Positions 1 through 8,018 of a stretch of 9,637 nt of DNA are shown in pieces. Position 1 is the first letter of the stretch. Each line of letters opens with the position of its first letter. The position numbers were made by a program, and so were the translations under genes. The stretch is from NCBI GenBank assembly GCA_007123425.1, contig SKLC01000420.1:1-9637 (forward strand), in the 5' to 3' direction. The stretch is from Nitriliruptoraceae bacterium (GTDB taxonomy: Bacteria; Actinomycetota; Nitriliruptoria; Nitriliruptorales; Nitriliruptoraceae). The notes below the pieces were generated by a model that did no database searches, was not told the origin of the DNA, and saw nothing but the letters and a program-made list of their open reading frames with translations.

Positions 1-1931
1 CCCGGCCGATCCGCGGGAGGCCCGCCGGGCACGCCCTCGGGTGGCCCGCCGGGTGCGCCCTCGGGGGGCCCGGGGCGGTGCACCGGCGGACCGGGACGGT
101 CATCGCCGGTGTCGTCGTCCCCGGCGACCACCGGGATCGCCGCCTCGACGGCCACGTCGACGAGGGCCGGCAGGCGGCCGGTCGCGTGCATCAGGCTGGC
201 TGTGGACACCTGCAGGTCGAGGTGGTCGCCCTCGGGGATGGTGTAGGCGAGCCCGGGCATGGTCAGCGTCACGCTGGTGGGGCCCTCGGTGACGCCCACG
301 CGCGCTGCGCCCTCCTGGAGGTTGACCACCTCGCCGCTCTCGCGGTGGACGAGCTTGGCGAACAGGTGCACGTCGGTGGGCACGGCGTCGGCCGCGCTCA
401 CCCCCAGCAGGCCGCCGAGCGCGCCCTGCAGGACGTTGCCGGCCACGGGGGCGGCGCCGACGGCCTCGCCGGCGGCGTCGGTGACCGGCGCGAGCCCCTC
501 GAGGCCGAGCTGGTCGAGCACGTCGTCATGGAGCTCGTCGGGCAGCTCACCCAGCGACTCGAGCAGGGTCCCGTCGACCGTGAGCTCCACCTCGGGGACG
601 CCCACGAGCTCCAGGGGCCCGTCCTCGGCGCGCGCGACCTCGAACGTCGCGGCGCGGGGGTCGGCCTCGTCCAAGGCGGCGGCCGCGGTCAGCGGCGTGG
701 CCTGCAGGCTGCCACCCGAGCTCTCGCGCTCGCGGACGGTCGTCTCGAGGTCCGGGAGCTCGAGCACGGGCACGACCGGCAGGCCGCCCGCCTCCCCCGC
801 GACCGCCAGCCCCTCGGCGGCGTCCGGCAGGGCGTCGAGGCCACGCCACGCCCCCTCGTTGGTGCGGTACTCGATGCGCGTGCCGAGGTCGCGCTCCTCG
901 CCGCGCAGGTGGACGGCGAACCAGTCCACGATCGCGTCCCGCAGGTGCGCGCTGTCGCCCCCGTCGGCGTAGGTGGTGGGGCAGCTGACGTGGCCGCCGC
1001 AGTAGACGAGCAGCCGGGAGTCGGCGCCGTGGGCGAGCACGTGCTCGTGGATGCCGAGGCCGTCGGTGAGGTTGAACAGCGTGTCCACCGCGGACTGGGT
1101 GACCAGCGTGGGCACGTCGACCGGGCGCTGCCGGCCGTAGTGGGCGAGGCTGGAGCCGGCGAAGAAGTCCAGGGTCTGCTCGGAGACCTTGCCCGTGGCG
1201 GCGAACTCGGTCACGCCCCGGTGGATGGCCGGGTCGAGCCCGCTGCCGGGCGTGGGCCCGTCGTCGCACTGCGGGTCGAGGCCCTGCCCCTCGGCGGTGA
1301 GCGTGCCCAGCGCGTAGAGCGCCGCGACCCAGCCCTGCTTGACGACCTCGCCGGGGTAGAGCGAGTAGCGCAGGTCCGACCAGGACATGTCGGGCGCGAG
1401 CGCGTCGATGCGCTCGTCGAGCGAGGCCGCGGCGGTCTGGATGCCGCCGGCGTAGGAGCCGCCGACCATCCCCACCACGGGGTCGCCGCCCTCGGCTGCC
1501 CGGCCGTCCTCGTCGACGGTGAGGATCGGGGCGTTGGCGACCGCCCAGTCGATCAGCGCGCCGACGTCGCGCCCCTCGACCTCGGGGTCGTTGATCCGGA
1601 CCTGCCCGTCCGAGCAGCCGAAGCCCCGCTGGTCCCAGGTCAGCACGGCGTAGCCCTCGTCCAGCAGCCGGCCGGTGGTGCCGCCGGGGGAGGTGCGCCC
1701 GGTCCCGCCCCAGCCATGGGTCTCGAGGACCAGCTCCGCCGGGCTCGCCGCGGACGCGCCGGGAGGGAGGAACAGGTTGGTCACGATCGGCGTGCCGTCG
1801 AAGCTCTCCACGACCTGGCGGCTGATGCGCACCTGCCCCTCGCCGTCCTGCTCGTCGGCCGCGGCGACGGGCGCGAGCGCGAGCAGCAGCGCGGCGGCGG
1901 AGGCGGACACGAGCACGCGGCGCAGTGACAT
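1..1931 (-). CDS. Secreted CocE/NonD-family (S15-type) serine hydrolase, 3' end cut by window edge
   Basis: At least 643 residues are visible; the frame is still open at the left edge, so the C-terminus is missing. The ATG at 1931 is preceded by AAGGGG five bases upstream. Residues 1-25 form a signal peptide: a short N-region with a twin-arginine-like LRRVLV at 3-8, then an Ala/Leu-rich core ending near AAADE, so the enzyme is probably exported. An alpha/beta-hydrolase domain follows. HGWGG begins at His72, WDQRG lies at 99-103, and the nucleophile elbow GGSYAG has Ser159. Asp283 (in AVDTLF) and His314 (in GGHVSC) complete a plausible triad. From about residue 430 the sequence looks like the beta-sandwich C-terminal domain of PepX/CocE proteins (for example DVHLFAKLVHR). 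Cys106, 222, 311 and 317 could form disulfides. The protein ends in a Gly/Pro-rich repeat. Known relatives cleave X-Pro dipeptides, acyl esters or cocaine; the substrate here cannot be predicted. Confidence 0.9.
   Translation of the reverse strand, partial: MSLRRVLVSASAAALLLALAPVAAADEQDGEGQVRISRQVVESFDGTPIVTNLFLPPGASAASPAELVLETHGWGGTGRTSPGGTTGRLLDEGYAVLTWDQRGFGCSDGQVRINDPEVEGRDVGALIDWAVANAPILTVDEDGRAAEGGDPVVGMVGGSYAGGIQTAAASLDERIDALAPDMSWSDLRYSLYPGEVVKQGWVAALYALGTLTAEGQGLDPQCDDGPTPGSGLDPAIHRGVTEFAATGKVSEQTLDFFAGSSLAHYGRQRPVDVPTLVTQSAVDTLFNLTDGLGIHEHVLAHGADSRLLVYCGGHVSCPTTYADGGDSAHLRDAIVDWFAVHLRGEERDLGTRIEYRTNEGAWRGLDALPDAAEGLAVAGEAGGLPVVPVLELPDLETTVRERESSGGSLQATPLTAAAALDEADPRAATFEVARAEDGPLELVGVPEVELTVDGTLLESLGELPDELHDDVLDQLGLEGLAPVTDAAGEAVGAAPVAGNVLQGALGGLLGVSAADAVPTDVHLFAKLVHRESGEVVNLQEGAARVGVTEGPTSVTLTMPGLAYTIPEGDHLDLQVSTASLMHATGRLPALVDVAVEAAIPVVAGDDDTGDDRPGPPVHRPGPPEGAPGGPPEGVPGGPPADRP
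20..67. repeat. Two 24-bp tandem repeats coding a Gly/Pro-rich C-terminal tail
   Basis: Positions 20-43 and 44-67 are adjacent 24-base copies that differ at only three positions (30/54, 31/55 and 42/66). Read on the minus strand in the hydrolase frame they encode GGPPEG followed by AP or VP. The preceding tail, GDDDTGDDRPGPPVHRPGPP, is acidic and then proline-rich, and the sequence continues with GGPPADRP to the window edge. It looks like a low-complexity extracellular linker or wall-spanning tail. Further copies may lie outside the window. Confidence 0.75.
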
Positions 1932-2110
1932 GACATCCCCTTGGATACCTGGCGGTACCGGCGTCGTCCTCAACGACCCAGGGCGTCCCCGGTGACGGAC
2001 CGGCCGCCATCCCGATGACGATCCGCTGCACCCCGCCGCGAGCCCCGCCAGGTCCCGGGGCGCGCTCCGGGCGGGGCAAGACCCGGGCGTGGTCGGCAGG
2101 GGCCGCGCGG

Positions 2111-2116
2111 TACCCT
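2111..2116 (+). promoter_or_regulatory. Candidate -10 element for purF
   Basis: TACCCT fits the TANNNT pattern of actinobacterial sigma-70 -10 elements and lies 49 bases before the purF GTG. I see no convincing -35 hexamer at the right distance. It is the best candidate in the 234-base gap (1932-2165) between the divergent hydrolase and purF. The rest of that gap shows only short GC-rich palindromes and no riboswitch-like structure that I can recognise. Confidence 0.2.
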
Positions 2117-2165
2117 CGGTCGCGTCGTTGTCCCCGTCGCCGTCGGCGAGAAGGCGATCGAGCAC

Positions 2166-3653
2166 GTGCTCCCACATCCGTCCGATGCGGCCCGGCCGGC
2201 GGCCGACGACGTCGACCCGGCGCTGCTCGCGGAGGGCCCGCGCGAGGAGTGCGGCGTCTTCGGGATCTTCGCCCCGGGCGAGGACGTGGCGACGCTGTCG
2301 TTCTACGGCCTCTACGCCCTGCAGCACCGCGGCCAGGAGTCGGCCGGCATCGCCGTCTCGAACGGCCGCCGGATCGTGGTGCACAAGGACATGGGGCTGG
2401 TCAACCAGGTCTTCCGCGAGACCAGCCTGGCCGCGCTCGAGGGCGATCTGGCCATCGGCCACACCCGCTATTCGACCACCGGGGCGAGCTCCTGGGCCAA
2501 CGCCCAGCCGCAGTACCGGGAGGTCGAGCAGGGCGGCGGGCTGGCGCTGGGGCACAACGGCAACCTGGTCAACACCGCGGAGCTCGCCCGCCGGCTCGAG
2601 CTCTCCCCAGGCAACGACTCGGAGCTGATGGCCGAGCTGCTCGCCCGCGAGACCGTGGAGAGCGGCAGCCTGCAGGCGGCGATCCTGCGGGTCGCGCCGC
2701 TGCTGCAGGGCGCGTTCTCCGTGACGGTGATGGACCAGCGGCGCCTGTACGCCTTCCGCGACCCCGGCGGCTTCCGGCCGCTGGTGGTCGGCCGGCTGGC
2801 CAACGGCGGCTGGGTGGTCGCCTCGGAGACCTCCGCGCTGGACATCGTCGGCGCCGTCACCGTCCGCGAGGTGGCTCCCGGCGAGCTGGTGGTGGTCGAC
2901 GAGGACGGCCTCAGTGGCCACCGCTTCGCCGAGCCGAGCCCCTCCTACTGCCTGTTCGAGTGGGTCTACCTCGCCCGCCCCGACCACCGGCAGGACGGCT
3001 CCAGCGTCTACTCGGTCCGGCGCGAGACCGGCCGGGTGCTCGCCCGCGAGGCCCCGGTCGCCGCCGACGTCGTCATCCCCGTGCCCGACTCGGGCACCGC
3101 CGCCGCCGCCGGCTACGCCGACGAGGCCGGCCTGCCCTACGCCGAGGGGCTGGTCAAGAACCGCTACGTGGGCCGCACCTTCATCGAGCCCAGCGACACG
3201 CTGCGCCAGCTGGGCATCCGCCTGAAGCTCTCCCCGGTCGCCGAGGTCATCGAGGGGCAGCGCCTGGTCGTGGTCGACGACTCGATCGTGCGCGGCAACA
3301 CCTCGCGGCAGCTGGTCGCCATGCTGCGCGCCGCCGGCGCCGCCGAGGTGCACCTGCGCATCACCTCGCCGCCGATCGCCCACCCCTGCTACTACGGCAT
3401 CGACATGGCCACCCGCGCGGAGCTGATCGGCGCCGACCTCGCGGTCGAGGAGATCCGCGAGTTCGTCGGCGCCGACTCGCTGCACTACGTCAGCCTCGAC
3501 GGGCTGATGGGCGCCACCCCCCAGGAGCCCGATGCGCTGTGTCGGGCCTGCTTCGACGGGCGCTACCCGGTCGCGGTCCCCGGGGAGCACGAGCAGCTGG
3601 CCCAGATCAAGTTCGACTTCGACGGCGCCGCCACGCCCGCCGCCTCCGACTGA
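2166..3653 (+). CDS. purF: Amidophosphoribosyltransferase (glutamine PRPP amidotransferase)
   Basis: Catalyses the first committed step of de novo purine synthesis: PRPP plus glutamine gives 5-phosphoribosylamine, glutamate and pyrophosphate, in the cytosol. The 495 residues are a normal length. Residues 1-28 are a propeptide, expected to be cleaved to expose the Ntn nucleophile Cys29 (EECGVFGIF). Class II glutaminase motifs follow: HRGQESAG at 54-61, GHTRYSTTG at 98-106 and GHNGNL at 129-134. The C-terminal phosphoribosyltransferase domain carries the PRPP loop VVVDDSIVRGNT at 368-379. Cys262, Cys408, Cys459 and Cys462 (YCLFE, HPCYYG, CRAC) match the four ligands of the [4Fe-4S] cluster in Bacillus-type PurF, so this should be the iron-sulfur, propeptide-bearing class. 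The start is GTG; GAGAAGG at 2148-2154 is a somewhat distant ribosome site, and the in-frame upstream codons I checked contain no other start. No purM follows within this window. Confidence 0.97.
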   Translation: MLPHPSDAARPAADDVDPALLAEGPREECGVFGIFAPGEDVATLSFYGLYALQHRGQESAGIAVSNGRRIVVHKDMGLVNQVFRETSLAALEGDLAIGHTRYSTTGASSWANAQPQYREVEQGGGLALGHNGNLVNTAELARRLELSPGNDSELMAELLARETVESGSLQAAILRVAPLLQGAFSVTVMDQRRLYAFRDPGGFRPLVVGRLANGGWVVASETSALDIVGAVTVREVAPGELVVVDEDGLSGHRFAEPSPSYCLFEWVYLARPDHRQDGSSVYSVRRETGRVLAREAPVAADVVIPVPDSGTAAAAGYADEAGLPYAEGLVKNRYVGRTFIEPSDTLRQLGIRLKLSPVAEVIEGQRLVVVDDSIVRGNTSRQLVAMLRAAGAAEVHLRITSPPIAHPCYYGIDMATRAELIGADLAVEEIREFVGADSLHYVSLDGLMGATPQEPDALCRACFDGRYPVAVPGEHEQLAQIKFDFDGAATPAASD

Positions 3654-3712
3654 CGATACGCGTCACCTCGCGCGCGGGCGGGATCACGCGCCTGCTTCGC
3701 CTTCCGCAGTAG

Positions 3713-3718
3713 TAGGGT
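3713..3718 (+). promoter_or_regulatory. Candidate -10 element for the patatin/dienelactone hydrolase operon
   Basis: TAGGGT (TANNNT) sits 28 bases before the ATG at 3747, in the 93-base gap after the purF stop. Initiation would fall near 3725 and leave a short leader containing the GAAGG/GAGG ribosome site at 3734-3743. The -35 region is unclear. It suggests that the patatin gene need not depend on purF transcription. Confidence 0.3.
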
Positions 3719-3746
3719 CCGCCCCGTCGCGGACGAAGGCGAGGCG

Positions 3747-4607
3747 ATGGGCGGACGAGGCCTGGTGCTCAGCGGCGGCGGGCCGGTCGGCATCGCCTGG
3801 GAGGCCGGCATCCTCGCCGGTCTGGCGGAGACGGACCCCGGCGTGGTGGAGGTCGCCACGATCGTGGGCACCTCCGCGGGCTCGGTCGTCGGGGCGCAGC
3901 TGGGCCTCGGCGTCCCACCCGAGCGGCTGGTGGCGCAGCAGCGGCGACCGAGCGAGCGGGCGCGTGCCCGCCAGCAGGGCTCGCGCCCCGCGGCCGACGG
4001 CATCCCGGACGAGCTGATCGAGGCGCTGCTCGGCGGTGGCGACGACCCCGAGGGCACCCGCCGGCGCCTCGGCGCGCTCGCCCTCGACGCCGACACCATC
4101 GACGAGGACGACTTCCTGGCGAGCTTCGGGCCGCGCCTGGCCGACGCGGACTGGCCGGAGGGCGTCGTGTGCACCGCGGTCGACACCGCCGACGGCCGCT
4201 TCGTCGCCTTCGACCGCGACGCCGGCGTGCCGCTGCTGCGCGCCGTGGCGGCCAGCTGCGCGGTCCCGGGCATCTACCCGCCGATCACCATCGGCGGGCG
4301 TCGCTACATGGACGGCGGCGTGCGGTCGATGACCAGCGCCGATCTCGCGGTCGGCTGCGAGGAGGTCCTGGTCCTCTCGCTGCTGGCGCCCGCCGGGCCC
4401 CAGGGCGCCACCGATCCCGTCACGGCGCGGCAGGAGGCCGAGCTGGCGACCCTGCGGGCTGCGGGCGCCACGGTGCGTGTGATCGCGCCGGACGCCGAGG
4501 CCCGCAGCTCGATGGGCCCCGACCTGATGGACTTCTCCCGCCGCGCCGACGCCGCCGAGGCCGGGCTCGCCCAGGGCCGCGCCGAGGCGGCACGCCCCAC
4601 CGGCTGA
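3747..4607 (+). CDS. Patatin-like phospholipase family protein
   Basis: A 286-residue protein with the patatin Ser-Asp dyad layout. The oxyanion-hole loop SGGGPVG is at 9-15, the nucleophile elbow GTSAG has Ser43, and the catalytic aspartate is Asp189 in YMDGG. The family hydrolyses acyl esters of phospholipids or related lipids; the real substrate here is unknown. The glycine loop lacks the Arg/Lys often found in it (GGGxRG), having Pro-Val instead. From memory this variant is common in actinobacterial members and does not by itself imply loss of activity. There is no signal peptide or membrane segment, so it is probably cytosolic or peripheral. The ATG at 3747 has GAAGG and GAGG just upstream. 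The stop lies 18 bases before the next gene, which suggests co-transcription with the dienelactone hydrolase. The last 20 or so residues are Ala/Arg/Glu-rich and likely a loose helix. Confidence 0.92.
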   Translation: MGGRGLVLSGGGPVGIAWEAGILAGLAETDPGVVEVATIVGTSAGSVVGAQLGLGVPPERLVAQQRRPSERARARQQGSRPAADGIPDELIEALLGGGDDPEGTRRRLGALALDADTIDEDDFLASFGPRLADADWPEGVVCTAVDTADGRFVAFDRDAGVPLLRAVAASCAVPGIYPPITIGGRRYMDGGVRSMTSADLAVGCEEVLVLSLLAPAGPQGATDPVTARQEAELATLRAAGATVRVIAPDAEARSSMGPDLMDFSRRADAAEAGLAQGRAEAARPTG

Positions 4608-4625
4608 CCCACCCAGGAGCCACCC

Positions 4626-5321
4626 GTGACCGATGCGCCCGCTCCCCGCCAGAACGTCTCGTTCGCCAGTGGCGAGGGCACCGCCCACGGCTACCTGGCC
4701 CGACCCGCCTCCGGGCGCGGACCCGGGCTGGTCGTCATCCAGGAGTGGTGGGGGCTGACCGACCACATCGCCGACCTCGTGGACCGCTTCGCCGCGCAGG
4801 GCTTCGTCGCCCTGGCCCCCGACCTGTACGGCGGCACCACCACCCACGACGCGGACCAGGCCGCACGACTCATGCGCGAGCTTCCGGTCGAGCGCGCCAC
4901 CCGCGACCTCGCCGGGGCCGTCGACCATCTGCTGGCCGACGAGGGCGTCACCTCGCAGGCCGTCGGGGCGGTGGGGTTCTGCATGGGCGGAGGCTTCGTG
5001 CTCACGCTGGCCGCCCAGCAGGGCGAGCGGGTGGCCGCGGCCGTGCCGTTCTACGGGATGATCGGTGGGGAGGTCGACCTCGCGGGGCTGCGCGCGGCGG
5101 TGCAGGGCCACTTCGCCGAGCACGACCGGATGATCCCGCTCGAGGCGGTCGACGCGCTGGCGCAGCGGCTGCGCGACGAGGCCGGCGTCGAGCCTGAGAT
5201 CCACGTCTACGACGCGCACCACGCGTTCCTCAACGACGCCAACCCGGCCACGTACGACGCCGACAGTGCGCGCGAGGCCTGGGACCGTGCGGTGACCTTC
5301 CTGCGCGAGCACGTGCGCTGA
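4626..5321 (+). CDS. Dienelactone hydrolase family protein
   Basis: A 231-residue alpha/beta hydrolase with a cysteine nucleophile. The conserved glutamate is Glu40 in IQEWWG, the nucleophile Cys119 is in GFCMGG, and Asp167 (EHDRM) and His199 (HHAF) complete the triad. The Cys-to-Asp spacing of 48 equals that of Pseudomonas dienelactone hydrolase (Cys123/Asp171/His202), and total length is close to that enzyme's. The named family activity is opening of dienelactones in chloroaromatic degradation, but most family members without other pathway genes nearby act on unknown esters or lactones. None of the ortho-cleavage pathway is visible here, so only the fold and chemistry are assigned. The start is GTG, chosen because AGGAG at 4615-4619 lies six bases upstream. 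No signal peptide; cytosolic. Likely the second gene of an operon with the patatin gene. It converges on the regulator gene downstream. Confidence 0.94.
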   Translation: MTDAPAPRQNVSFASGEGTAHGYLARPASGRGPGLVVIQEWWGLTDHIADLVDRFAAQGFVALAPDLYGGTTTHDADQAARLMRELPVERATRDLAGAVDHLLADEGVTSQAVGAVGFCMGGGFVLTLAAQQGERVAAAVPFYGMIGGEVDLAGLRAAVQGHFAEHDRMIPLEAVDALAQRLRDEAGVEPEIHVYDAHHAFLNDANPATYDADSAREAWDRAVTFLREHVR

Positions 5322-5332
5322 CCACGGGGCCC

Positions 5333-5361
5333 CGCGTCGCGGACCTTCGATCCGCCTCGCG
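5333..5361. terminator. Weak hairpin between convergent genes, possible bidirectional terminator
   Basis: Arms GCGGA (5339-5343) and TCCGC (5351-5355) enclose a 7-base loop. Beyond two mismatched positions, CGCG (5333-5336) pairs with CGCG (5358-5361). It lies in the 54-base gap where the dienelactone hydrolase and the regulator end facing each other. There is no T-tract on either side, so this is only a candidate. Confidence 0.3.
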
Positions 5362-5375
5362 CCAGCCGGCGGGCC

Positions 5376-8006
5376 TCAGAGCAGACCACGGCGCCGCGCG
5401 GCGTCCACCGCCGCCCGGCGCCCGGTGACGTCCAGCTTGCGGTAGATGGCGCGCAGATGGGTCTTGACCGTGTTGACCGAGACGCACCGAACCTCGGCGA
5501 TCTCCCGGAGCGACAGCAGCGACGGCAGCTCCCGCAGGACCGCGAGCTCGCCCGGCGTGAGGCGATCATCCGCATGGGAGCCCATCGAGAAGGCGGGCAG
5601 GGCAGTCGTCACCAGCCGCTGGACGAAGGGCTCGTGGTGTCCGAACCTGCCCCGGCCGGCCACCAGGAGGCCTCGAACCACGGCGTTGTCCAGGAACGGG
5701 CGGACGAGCTCGATCGGCGCCGCAGTGCGCAGCGCTTCCACCAGGCGTTCCTGCGCTCGCGTCGAGTGCCCGAGACGGCTCTCGAGCTCCGCAGCGAGCA
5801 CCCAGGCCAGCACCTCGGTGGTGGGCAGGTGGCAGGGCGCCTCGCGACGCATGATGGCGTCCAGCTCACGTCGCGCCGCGTTCGTGCTCCCCGCGTCAGC
5901 CCGCAGCATCGCTCGGAGCAACGTGGGCTCGCCCGGGCTCGGGGATCGCGGCGCCGCGGCAGCGGCGAACTCGCGCGCCCAGGCCCGCTCGCCGAGGTCG
6001 AGGCAGATCCGCACGAGGGCGGGGAGCGCGTAGGCCAGCAGCGCCGGTGACATCTGGGCGTCGGCGAGCCGGGCGAACGTCGTGCGGTAGCGCTGCACCA
6101 CCTCGAACGGGGCGTCACCGTCGGCGGCCACGACGACCTCGAGGCTGCGCACCGCCAGCTCCACGTCGGGCTCGTTGTGCTCACCGAGCGAGGCGACGGC
6201 CAGCGCCGTGTTGGCCTGGGCCGTGGGCGCGTCGGCACGCAGGTAGGCAGCCCAGGCGACCAGGAGGTAGGCGTGCGCCAGCGCGGAGGAGCGCGCCCAG
6301 CCCCGGCGCTCGGCGACGGCGATCGCCTGCTCGGCCCGCGCCCGCATCCCCGGCAGGTCGCCCTGGCTGCCGAGGCTGCCGGCGAGGAACGACAGGCACT
6401 CGACCTGCACCGCGGTCCGCGCGGTGATGCGCGCGAGGTCCGCCGCGCGCTCCAGGTCGGCGACCGCGTCCGCGTAGCGGCCGAGGTAGAGCCGCAGGAC
6501 CCCGCGGTGGAGCAGCGCGGCGAGGTCGCGGTCACGGTCCCCGGTGCGTCCGGCGTCGGTGGCCTCGAGCCGGGCCAGGGCGACGTCGACCCGGTCCGTG
6601 TAGCGGGCCCTGGCGGCCCCGACGGTCGCCGCCAGGGCAGCGAGCCCATGATCAGCGCCAGCGGCGAGCGCGTCGAGGTCGATCCGCAGCAGCCGTCGGT
6701 CGGCCGCATCGAGGTCGCCGAGCGACGTCGCCGCGGCGGCGGCGAGCAGTGCGACCGCGTCAGGCGTGGTGTCGTGGTCCTCCAGCAGCGCCAGGGTGGT
6801 CACCAGACGCCGGGCACGGCCGTCGAGGATGGCGCCGATGCCGTGGGCCTCGGCGAGGACGGCGAGCCGCTCGGTCGCTCCAGCACGCGCGAGGTGCTCC
6901 ATCGCGTGGAGGAACTCGCCCCGTTGCTCGAAGAAGTCCGCAGCGCGGCGGTGGAGCTCGCGTTCGAGGTCTGCCTCGGTGCGTCGCAGCTCGGCGGCGA
7001 GGTAGGTTCGGAGCAGCTCGTGGTAGCGGTAGGTGTCCCGACCGCGACCGAGCCGGCGGGTGAAGGCGTTGTCCCGCTCGAGCGCCGCGAGCACGACCGC
7101 CGCGTCCGCGCGTCCGGTGAGGTGCTGTGCAAGGTCGCCCCCGATCTGCGTGCAGATGCTCGTGCGCAGCAGGAGCTCCCGGGTGGGCCCCGAGAGCACC
7201 GCGAGGACTTCGGTGACGAGATAGTCGGCCACGGCGTGGTCGTCACCGCTGAACCGCTCCACGACGTCCTCGGCGTCCTCGGCGTCCTGCAGGGCCAGCG
7301 CTGCGATCTTGATACCGGCGACCCACCCCTCGGTGCGCTCGTGCAGCGCTGCCAGCGGGGCCTCCGGCAGGTCCACCTCGCGGCTGGCGAGGAACGCTGC
7401 GGCTTCCCCGAGCGTGAACGTGAGGTCGGCGGCGCGGAGCTCGCGCAGGCGTCCCTCGAGCCGCAGCCGTGGGAGCCCGACCGGCGGGTCGGAGCGGCTG
7501 GCGAGGACCAGATGGATGCCCGGGTCGAGCCGCCGGATGAGCAGCGCGAGCGAGTCGAGGGTCTGGGCACGCCGGAGGGCGTGCACGTCATCGAGCACGA
7601 TCCACACCGGCTCTCCGAGCGCTGCCATCTCGGCGACCAGGACGTCGACGAACGCCGGTGCCACCTCGCCGACCGGAGCGATGAGCTCGTGGAGACGCGC
7701 CCCGACGGGAACGCGGCCGGTGGCCTTCAGCGCTCCGAGGATCCCCGACCAGAGCCGTCCGGGATCGTCGTCGTGGTGGTCGAGGCTGAGCCAGGCGATC
7801 GTCCCATCGGTGACCGTGGCGACCCAGGTCGCCAGCAGCGAGGTCTTGCCGGAGCCAGGCGGCGCGCTGACGAGGGTCACCGGGGCGGGATCGTCCGTGA
7901 AGGCCCTGAGCAGGCGTTCACGCGGAAGGTCCGACGGGCCTGGTGCAGGGGGCCGGAGGCGTGCGGAGAGGTCCACGGTCGGTCCGAGCGAGATGACCGC
8001 CGACAC
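5376..8006 (-). CDS. LAL/MalT-type LuxR-family ATPase transcriptional regulator
   Basis: An 876-residue regulator of the signal-transduction ATPase kind. Order: a P-loop with Walker A APPGSGKT at 48-55; Walker B VWIVLDD at 134-140 followed by VHAL; the conserved YRYHELLR starting at Tyr326, seen where MalT-like ATPase modules end; a long alpha-helical region (about 340-800) like the TPR-type sensor domain of MalT; and a LuxR-type helix-turn-helix at 815-876, with recognition helix NTVKTHL at 845-851 and the typical ending IYRKLDVTGR. Length and order fit LAL regulators such as MalT, AcoK or AlkS, which bind ATP and an inducer and usually activate. The inducer is not predictable. An upstream ATG at 8087 would add 27 residues, but the GTG at 8006 has a near-ideal ribosome site. 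The gene diverges from the HdeD-like and sulfatase genes, its likely targets. Confidence 0.93.
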   Translation of the reverse strand: MSAVISLGPTVDLSARLRPPAPGPSDLPRERLLRAFTDDPAPVTLVSAPPGSGKTSLLATWVATVTDGTIAWLSLDHHDDDPGRLWSGILGALKATGRVPVGARLHELIAPVGEVAPAFVDVLVAEMAALGEPVWIVLDDVHALRRAQTLDSLALLIRRLDPGIHLVLASRSDPPVGLPRLRLEGRLRELRAADLTFTLGEAAAFLASREVDLPEAPLAALHERTEGWVAGIKIAALALQDAEDAEDVVERFSGDDHAVADYLVTEVLAVLSGPTRELLLRTSICTQIGGDLAQHLTGRADAAVVLAALERDNAFTRRLGRGRDTYRYHELLRTYLAAELRRTEADLERELHRRAADFFEQRGEFLHAMEHLARAGATERLAVLAEAHGIGAILDGRARRLVTTLALLEDHDTTPDAVALLAAAAATSLGDLDAADRRLLRIDLDALAAGADHGLAALAATVGAARARYTDRVDVALARLEATDAGRTGDRDRDLAALLHRGVLRLYLGRYADAVADLERAADLARITARTAVQVECLSFLAGSLGSQGDLPGMRARAEQAIAVAERRGWARSSALAHAYLLVAWAAYLRADAPTAQANTALAVASLGEHNEPDVELAVRSLEVVVAADGDAPFEVVQRYRTTFARLADAQMSPALLAYALPALVRICLDLGERAWAREFAAAAAPRSPSPGEPTLLRAMLRADAGSTNAARRELDAIMRREAPCHLPTTEVLAWVLAAELESRLGHSTRAQERLVEALRTAAPIELVRPFLDNAVVRGLLVAGRGRFGHHEPFVQRLVTTALPAFSMGSHADDRLTPGELAVLRELPSLLSLREIAEVRCVSVNTVKTHLRAIYRKLDVTGRRAAVDAARRRGLL

Positions 8007-8012
8007 GGACCG

Positions 8013-8018
8013 CTCCTC
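8013..8018 (-). promoter_or_regulatory. Ribosome binding site fixing the regulator start at 8006
   Basis: On the minus strand GAGGAG is followed by six bases and then GTG. The alternative ATG at 8087 has no comparable purine-rich stretch just upstream, and the residues it would add (Cys/Arg/Ala-rich) do not resemble a domain. This favours the GTG start. Confidence 0.75.

Noticed and set aside
78..1928. 616-codon open frame on the plus strand
   Set aside because: It is exactly antisense to the CocE-type hydrolase, whose signal peptide, catalytic triad and ribosome site are clear. Its translation is Gly/Val/Asp/Arg-biased with no recognisable domain, as expected of the complement of GC-rich codons.
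1932..2165. Possible riboswitch or purine-responsive leader before purF
   Set aside because: The gap is GC-rich with only short local palindromes. I find no conserved purine-riboswitch core or attenuator with a T-tract.
547..2175. 542-codon minus-strand frame over the hydrolase and its upstream gap
   Set aside because: It is an Arg/Pro/Gly-rich shadow frame on the same strand as the real hydrolase. The real frame starts at 1931 and carries all the conserved motifs.
2015..3712. 565-codon plus-strand frame overlapping purF
   Set aside because: It is in a different frame from the unmistakable PurF sequence and is Arg/Gly/Pro-rich without motifs.
3684..5312. 542-codon open frame on the minus strand across the patatin and dienelactone hydrolase genes
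   Set aside because: It spans two well-supported plus-strand genes and the gap between them, with no domain signal of its own; a composition artefact.
7260..7300. Short tandem repeat of cggcgtcct in the regulator gene
   Set aside because: It merely encodes an Ala-Glu-Asp run (QDAEDAED) in a helical stretch; too short and codon-driven to be a meaningful repeat.
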